A stretch of DNA of 64,000 nucleotides, taken from positions 33,157 to 97,156 of the forward strand of contig JBCBYV010000020.1 of NCBI GenBank assembly GCA_039815685.1, given 5' to 3'. The position numbers were made by a program, and so were the translations under genes. Shown one piece after another: positions 59,048-64,000 of the stretch (position 1 is the stretch's first letter; each line of letters starts with the position of its first letter). Source of the DNA: Thermohalobaculum sp039815685. GTDB lineage: Bacteria; Pseudomonadota; Alphaproteobacteria; Rhodobacterales; Rhodobacteraceae. The notes under the pieces were generated by a model. It was not told the DNA's origin and did not search any database. It saw nothing but the letters and a program-made list of their open reading frames with translations.

Positions 59048-61407
59048 GAGACGCGCCCCGCTCGCCATCCCGGATGCCAGCGCCGCTTCCCCGAGGCGGC
59101 GCTGCTTTTCGTCCGGACCTCTCCGTTCTCGATCCAGATCGCCACGGCGCCCCGGCCGAGGCGCCCGGCGCCGATGAAGACGCAAGCGCCTGCGGGCCGC
59201 GCCTTGGCGCGCGGAACCACCAGCACCGTATGCGCGACGCAGGCCTGCGCCATGCTTTCCGCCGCGGTGGCACCCCGACCGCGCCTCAGGACAAGGCGCC
59301 ACCCCTCCGGCAGGGGCGCGGTCAGGTCCCGCCGCGCTGCGCCCGCGGCGAAGCCCGGGCGAGCGGCGGCCACGGCCTGCGGCGGCCGTTCGCCGTCGCG
59401 CCGAAGCCAGGTCTCGGCGGCATGCCCCTGCCCCGTCGCCCGGTCCAGCGCCCGGCCCTCCGGCCCAAGGACGCCGAAGAGCCGACCCTCCGGCGCGATG
59501 ACGAGCGCGGGGCGCACGGGCGCATGCCAGTGGGCGGCGAGGACTGCCGCGAAGGCGGCGGCAAGCCCGGCCACCCGCCAAGGCCCCCGCCAGACCGCGG
59601 CCCAGAGCCCGCCGAGCGCGAGCGTGCCGAGGAGCCAGACGGGCGCCGCGGGCACGCCCGTATCCGCCCCCGGCAGCGCCGCGACCCGGTGCGCGACGCC
59701 AAGCACCCAGTCGATCCCGAGCCCCATGAGCGCCAGCGCCGGCTCCGCAAATCCGAAGGGTGCGAGCAGTCCCGCGAGGATCGCCGATGGCGCGATCCAG
59801 AGCCCCATGACCGGCACCGCGCCCAGATTGGCGAGCAGGCCCCAGGGCGTGGCCCGGTTGAAATGCACGCCCGCGAAGGGTGCCGTCGCCGCCCCGGCCA
59901 CGACGCTCGTCAGCAACAGCGCCCCGAGCCCGGCCCAGAAAAGCGCCCAGAGACGCCCTGCCGCTGCAACGACGAGCCCGTTCGCGACGGCGGCGGGAAG
60001 CAGGCGCCACGCCCCCGATCCACGCAAACCGTCCGGCACCGCATGGGCCGGCGGCGGATCGCCCGAAGGGCTCGGCCGGCCGCCGTCGCCCTCGGATGCC
60101 GCCTCCCGCGCCGCGGCGGCGCGCGCCGCACGACGGCGGCGGAGCGCCTCGTAGGCGGCGACCAGCGCCGTCGTCGCCGCAAAGCTCATCTGAAAGCCCG
60201 CATCGAAGAGCGCCGCGGGGTTGAGCGTCAGCACAATCGCCGCGGCGAGCGCCAGCGCGCGGAGCGTGATCGCCGGCCGGTCCAGCATCACGGCCACCAG
60301 CGCCACTGCGACCATGACGAAGGCGCGCTGCGTCGCCACCGTTCCGCCCGAGAGCGCGAGATAGCCAAGCCCGGCGAGGAGCGCCGCTCCCGCCGCCAGC
60401 TTCTTTGCGGGCAGACGGAGCGCCACCGGCCCCGCCAGCGCCATCCCCGCCCTCAGCGCTGTGAAGACGAGGCCTGTCAGCATGCCCATGTGCAGCCCTG
60501 AGATGGCCAGCAGATGCGCGAGCGAGGAGATGCGCAGCGCCTCCGCATCCGCCTCCTCGATGCCCGCCCGGTCGCCGACGATGATCGCGGCGGCGAAGGC
60601 CCCGCTGGCACCCGGCAGGGCGGCGCGGATCCCGTCCGCCATCGCCTGCCGCGCCCGCGCAAGCCGGAGGCGCAGGCGGTCCGGCAGCGCCGGCACCGCC
60701 TCCGCGCGCGTGCCCACCGCCTCCGCCGCCGGCAGGCGCATCGCCGGGGGGGGGGCGGGGCCCGTGGCACCCACCCCCACGCCAGAGGCCCGACGGGCAG
60801 ACTCGAAGGCGCCGGGCTCGACCGGCGCGCCGGGCGGGAAGAGCGTGGCATGCACATGCACCCAGTCGCCCGGCCGCGGCGCTGCCTGAGGGTCGGTATC
60901 GAGCAGCGCGAGACGCACGCGTTCAGGCACGCGCCGGGGCCCGTAGCCGAAAAGGCTCACGCGCTCGAGCAGGATCCGGGGCGCGCCGGACGCCGCCTTG
61001 TCGAGCGCGACGACCCGTCCCTCCACCGATGCGGTCAGCGCCCGGGCGAAGCGCGGCCCCTCCGCCCGCATCGCCGCGCCCAGCGCGAGCGCGAAGCCGA
61101 GGGTCAGCGCCAGGGCGCCCAGGCCGAGCACACGCCCCGCCATCGACCGGCGCACGACCGGCGCGAGCAGAATGACAGCGGGCAGAAGCGGCAGGCCGAG
61201 GCACCAGTCCGCCGGCTCCTCGGGCAGTTCGAAATAGACCCAGATGCCGATGCCGAGGCCCACCGGCAGCCACAGCACCGCGCGCCGAAGCTCGAGCCGC
61301 AGGACCGTCTCGAGAAACGCGGCCGCGCGGCCCGGGCGACGCACCGCCGATACCAGCGGGCCTCTGCCCGCGCGCCTCGACACGCCTAGCACCACCACGC
61401 TCCACAC
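59038..61407 (-). CDS. comEC: ComEC/Rec2 family competence protein
   Basis: Inner-membrane channel that would pass single-stranded DNA into the cytoplasm in natural transformation. The 789-residue protein has an N-terminal membrane region, an OB-like periplasmic part (VEGRVVALDKAAS to RPGDWVHVHATLFPPG), and the competence core with SLAHLLAISGLHMG and ten or so helices. The C-terminal domain is beta-lactamase-like in position but lacks the HxHxDH metal motif, so nuclease activity is doubtful. The start at 61407 is the longest and not certain. It is divergent from gltX and overlaps lexA tail to tail. Confidence 0.9.
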   Translation of the reverse strand: MWSVVVLGVSRRAGRGPLVSAVRRPGRAAAFLETVLRLELRRAVLWLPVGLGIGIWVYFELPEEPADWCLGLPLLPAVILLAPVVRRSMAGRVLGLGALALTLGFALALGAAMRAEGPRFARALTASVEGRVVALDKAASGAPRILLERVSLFGYGPRRVPERVRLALLDTDPQAAPRPGDWVHVHATLFPPGAPVEPGAFESARRASGVGVGATGPAPPPAMRLPAAEAVGTRAEAVPALPDRLRLRLARARQAMADGIRAALPGASGAFAAAIIVGDRAGIEEADAEALRISSLAHLLAISGLHMGMLTGLVFTALRAGMALAGPVALRLPAKKLAAGAALLAGLGYLALSGGTVATQRAFVMVAVALVAVMLDRPAITLRALALAAAIVLTLNPAALFDAGFQMSFAATTALVAAYEALRRRRAARAAAAREAASEGDGGRPSPSGDPPPAHAVPDGLRGSGAWRLLPAAVANGLVVAAAGRLWALFWAGLGALLLTSVVAGAATAPFAGVHFNRATPWGLLANLGAVPVMGLWIAPSAILAGLLAPFGFAEPALALMGLGIDWVLGVAHRVAALPGADTGVPAAPVWLLGTLALGGLWAAVWRGPWRVAGLAAAFAAVLAAHWHAPVRPALVIAPEGRLFGVLGPEGRALDRATGQGHAAETWLRRDGERPPQAVAAARPGFAAGAARRDLTAPLPEGWRLVLRRGRGATAAESMAQACVAHTVLVVPRAKARPAGACVFIGAGRLGRGAVAIWIENGEVRTKSSAASGKRRWHPGWRAGRVSQR

Positions 61408-61631
61408 CGCCCCGGACCATCGCCGCGACGGGGCCTATCGGCCGCGGCACCTCATCAGAGCCTGCCGGGCTTAACCCCTGATTAACGACGATGCCGCCAC
61501 CAAGCCCCGCGCCGCCCCGCGGCAGCGGTACCGCGGGCAGGCGGTTGAAGCCGCGCGCGCAATGGGGCATGGGCAGGCGCGAACCTACCGGCATCCGCGT
61601 CCGCCCACAGCACCGAATAACGGAGAGACCC

Positions 61632-63062
61632 ATGAGCGAGCCTGCGCGCGACCCGTCCGTCGTCACCCGCTTTGCCCCCTCGCCCACGGGCTTCCTGCAT
61701 ATCGGCGGCGGGCGCACCGCGCTCTTCAACTGGGCCTTCGCGCGGCATCACGGCGGCAAGTTCCTGCTGCGCATCGAGGATACGGACCGCGCGCGCTCGA
61801 CACCCGAGGCAACGGCCGCGATCTTCGAGGGGCTGCGCTGGCTCGGGCTCGACTGGGACGGCGACGCGGTCTCCCAGGCCGAGCGGCACGGGCGCCATGC
61901 GGCGGTGGCCGGGTCGATGCTGGCCAACGGCACCGCCTACAAGTGCTGGGCCACCAGGGAGGAGATCGAAGCCTTCCGCGAGAAGGCCAAGGCCGAGAAG
62001 CGCCCGCCCCTCTTCCGGTCCCCCTGGCGGGACGCGGACGCGGCCGAGATCGCCGCGAAGGAGGCCGCCGACGAACCCTATGTGATCCGCCTCAAGGCGC
62101 CGCGCGACGGCAAGGTCATGGTGGAGGACGCCGTGCAGGGCAGCGTCACCTGGGAGGCCTCTCAGCTCGACGACCTGATCCTCCTCCGCTCGGACGGCAC
62201 GCCCGTCTACATGCTCGCCGTCGTGGTGGACGACCATGACATGGGCGTCACGCATGTGATCCGCGGGGACGACCACCTCACGAACGCCGCGCGGCAGAGC
62301 CTCATCTACAGGGCCATGGACTGGCCCGTCCCCGTCTTCGCGCACATCCCGCTCATCCACGGGCCGGACGGCGCCAAGCTCTCCAAGCGCCACGGCGCGC
62401 TCGGTGTCGAGGCGTATCGCGAGATGGGCTACGTGCCCGAGGGGATGCGCAACTACCTCGCCCGTCTCGGCTGGTCCCACGGCGATGACGAGTTCTTCTC
62501 GACCGAAGAACTCATTGACTGGTTCAATCTCGAGAGCATCGGCAAGGGCGCCGCCCGGTTCGACTTCGCCAAGCTCGCGAACATCAACGGCCAGCACATC
62601 CGCGCGATGGACGATGACCGCCTCGCCGCCCTCGTGCTCGACTATTGTGCGCTGCGGGAGCTCGATCTGGAGGCAGAACATCGCGACATGTTGACCGAGG
62701 CGCTGCCCGGCCTCAAAGAGCGCGCCAAGACGCTCGCGGAACTTCTTGATATCGCGCACTATATCCTGGCGACCCGCCCACTCGACCCGGATGAGAAGGC
62801 CGCGAAGGCGCTCGGCGGAGAGGCGCCGGAGCTCCTCGCTCGTTTGACGCCGCATCTGCGTGCTGCTAGTGCGTGGAAACCGGGCCCACTCGAAGACGTG
62901 GTGCGCACTTTCGCGGAAGACGAAGGGCTCAAGCTCGGGAAGGTTGCACAGCCGCTCAGGGCCGCATTGACGGCCCGCGCGGTCAGCCCCGGGGTCTTCG
63001 ACGTCATGGTCACCCTCGGGCGCGACGAGACGCTGGCCCGGATCGCCGACGTCACAGGCTGA
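61632..63062 (+). CDS. gltX: Glutamyl-tRNA synthetase
   Basis: Charges tRNA-Glu (class I synthetase). The 476-residue protein has the HIGH-type PSPTGFLHIGGGRTALFNW, the KMSKS-type GAKLSKRHGA, and the anticodon-binding helices of the C-terminal half (HIRAMDDDRLAAL). Zn-binding cysteines of some bacterial enzymes are absent, as in the alphaproteobacterial GltX group. CGGAGAG lies 4 bases before the ATG at 61632; the longer upstream frame is not protein-like. gltA follows 135 bases later, with a hairpin right after the gltX stop. Confidence 0.94.
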   Translation: MSEPARDPSVVTRFAPSPTGFLHIGGGRTALFNWAFARHHGGKFLLRIEDTDRARSTPEATAAIFEGLRWLGLDWDGDAVSQAERHGRHAAVAGSMLANGTAYKCWATREEIEAFREKAKAEKRPPLFRSPWRDADAAEIAAKEAADEPYVIRLKAPRDGKVMVEDAVQGSVTWEASQLDDLILLRSDGTPVYMLAVVVDDHDMGVTHVIRGDDHLTNAARQSLIYRAMDWPVPVFAHIPLIHGPDGAKLSKRHGALGVEAYREMGYVPEGMRNYLARLGWSHGDDEFFSTEELIDWFNLESIGKGAARFDFAKLANINGQHIRAMDDDRLAALVLDYCALRELDLEAEHRDMLTEALPGLKERAKTLAELLDIAHYILATRPLDPDEKAAKALGGEAPELLARLTPHLRAASAWKPGPLEDVVRTFAEDEGLKLGKVAQPLRAALTARAVSPGVFDVMVTLGRDETLARIADVTG

Positions 63063-63082
63063 CGGGTCGCTTGCCGACCCGT
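63062..63082 (+). terminator. Hairpin after gltX
   Basis: ACGGGTCG-CTTGC-CGACCCGT: perfect 8-bp stem with a 5-base loop that begins at the last base of the gltX stop. There is no T-run. It may limit read-through into gltA or stabilise the gltX mRNA. Confidence 0.45.
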
Positions 63083-63197
63083 CGCCGGACGACAGGGATC
63101 AGGCCGCGCCCGCCAGCGCCTCGGGGCGATGCGGGCGACCATCCGTCCCCGCTGCCCGCCCCAGGGCGCCGGGGCCCGCTCGGACAAGGGGAGAACC

Positions 63198-63869
63198 ATG
63201 CCGGACACAGCCACCCGCACCGCGACCGTCACCTTCGACGGCAAGACCATGGACCTGCCGGTGTACGACGCCGTGCACGGGCCGTCCGTCCTCGACATCC
63301 GCCGCCTCTACGCGGACATGGACGTCTTCACCTACGACCCGGGCTTTACCTCGACCGCCTCCTGCGAGAGCACGATCACCTATATCGACGGTGACAAGGG
63401 CGAGCTCCTCTACCGCGGCTATCCCATCGACCAGCTTGCCGAGCAGTCGCACTTCCTCGAGGTCTGCTACCTCCTCCTCTATGGCGAGCTGCCCTCGGCC
63501 ACGCAGATGGAGGATTTCGAGAAGCGCGTGACCAACCACACCATGCTGCACGAGCAGATGGTGAACTTCTTCCGCGGCTTTCGGCGCGACGCTCACCCGA
63601 TGGCGGTCATGTGCGGCGTGGTCGGCGCGATGTCCGCCTTCTACCATGACAGCACGGACATCACGGATCCCTGGCAGCGCGAGGTCGCCTCGATCCGCCT
63701 CATCGCCAAGATGCCGACGATCGCGGCCTGGGCCTACAAGTACTCCCTCGGCCAGCCCTTCATCTACCCGCGCAACGACCTCGATTACGCGAGCAATTTC
63801 CTGCACATGTGCTTCGCCGTTCCCTGCGAGGAATACGTGGTCGACCCGGTGCTTGCACGGGCCATGGAC
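63198..63869 (+). CDS. gltA: Citrate synthase, N-terminal part only; broken at the foreign junction
   Basis: First enzyme of the tricarboxylic acid cycle, condensing acetyl-CoA and oxaloacetate. Only 224 of the usual ~430 codons are present. The start MPDTATRTATVTFDG, the segment ITYIDGDKGELLYRGYPI and HTMLHEQMVNFFRGFRRDAHP are typical of type II citrate synthase. The reading is normal up to ARAMD at 63869, where family members continue into the HADHEQN active-site helix; here the sequence changes to a CCCCAAA repeat. The open frame runs on only to a stop at 63921-63923. The missing half includes all catalytic residues, so this copy as written cannot work. Confidence 0.93.
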
Positions 63870-63900
63870 CCAAACCCCAAACCCCAAACCCCAAACCCCA
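63869..63900. repeat. C4A3 tandem repeat (telomere-like)
   Basis: CCCAAA then three CCCCAAA units and CCCCA, i.e. (CCCCAAA)n read on the plus strand. C4A2 and C4A4 are ciliate telomere repeats, and C4A3 is of the same type; the C-rich strand reads towards the chromosome interior, as it would at a left-hand telomere. It starts exactly where the gltA reading ends. Confidence 0.7.
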
Positions 63901-64000
63901 GGTTTGAAACTCTACAAAAATAGTTTTTAAATAAAACCCGAAAGATAACATCCAAACGTGCGAATAAAAAACAAAAAAAGGACAAATACAAGAGCCCCAA
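63901..64000. other. AT-rich foreign segment at the right edge
   Basis: In these 100 bases only 31 are G or C, against the strongly GC-rich rest of the window. Runs such as AAAAAAAGG and TTTTTAAATAAAA are out of place here. No gene is visible. With the telomere-like repeat this looks like the subtelomeric start of a eukaryotic chromosome joined to the bacterial sequence. Confidence 0.7.

Noticed and set aside
1..64000. tRNA, rRNA, CRISPR, prophage or insertion-sequence content
   Set aside because: No tRNA-like cloverleaf or 3' CCA region, no spaced direct repeats, no integrase or transposase gene and no terminal inverted repeats with target duplications were seen by eye; a covariance-model scan would be needed to exclude small RNAs.

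Overview
The window is almost entirely high-G+C bacterial chromosome from an alphaproteobacterium, most likely of the Rhodobacterales/Rhodobacteraceae. The evidence is the gene order ppiD-like / trpE ... trpG-trpD-trpC-moaC-moeA-lexA / comEC / gltX-gltA, an SOS box of the alphaproteobacterial form GAAC-N7-GAAC in front of lexA, a VPLPA-CTERM-type protein, and fused TAXI-type TRAP transporter genes. No rRNA, tRNA, CRISPR array, insertion sequence or prophage was seen. Layout. 1-21,981 is mostly housekeeping: cell-wall enzymes (MltB-type transglycosylase, NlpC/P60 hydrolase), an M17 aminopeptidase, an Hpt-like protein, moaB, a uracil-DNA glycosylase-like protein, ETF:ubiquinone oxidoreductase, a methyltransferase, DUF3422, a VPLPA-CTERM protein, ubiA, rsmE, glutaryl-CoA dehydrogenase (whose electrons would pass through ETF to the ETF:ubiquinone oxidoreductase), DUF3616, a GT2-GtrA glycosyltransferase, DUF2147, a DMT transporter, DUF4396, phosphoglucomutase and a Ppx/GppA phosphatase. 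22,325-43,208 is a transport region with three uptake systems on the plus strand: a five-gene oligopeptide/nickel-type ABC transporter, a TAXI-TRAP transporter, and (after a minus-strand alpha/beta hydrolase) a LacI-controlled carbohydrate-type ABC operon. That operon carries two permeases, two ATPases, three small accessory genes, a VOC protein and a DhaK-DhaL ketose kinase. Its binding-protein gene carries a one-base frameshift as sequenced. 43,445-63,869 is housekeeping again: an ABC-F ATPase, an aminotransferase, a PpiD-like chaperone, the split trp cluster, molybdopterin genes, lexA, comEC, gltX and the first half of gltA. Regulation visible in the DNA. A matched pair of 18-bp operators flanks the lacI-type gene, one over its own putative -35 and one before the transporter operon. 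Each of the three binding-protein genes is followed at once by a strong GC hairpin before its downstream genes, an arrangement known to favour binding-protein expression over permease expression. A Pho-box-like repeat lies between the Ppx/GppA gene and the peptide ABC operon. An SOS box overlaps the lexA promoter. The right end is not ordinary. gltA is cut after 224 codons and joined at about 63,869 to a C4A3 tandem repeat that resembles a eukaryotic (ciliate-like) telomere C-strand, followed by 100 bases with only 31 G or C. This looks like a chimeric join to foreign DNA and should be checked before anything downstream is trusted. Other oddities are a trp cluster interrupted by an inverted gene for a polysaccharide-deacetylase-like protein that lacks the family's catalytic residues, and a 1.1-kb stretch beside it with no convincing gene.
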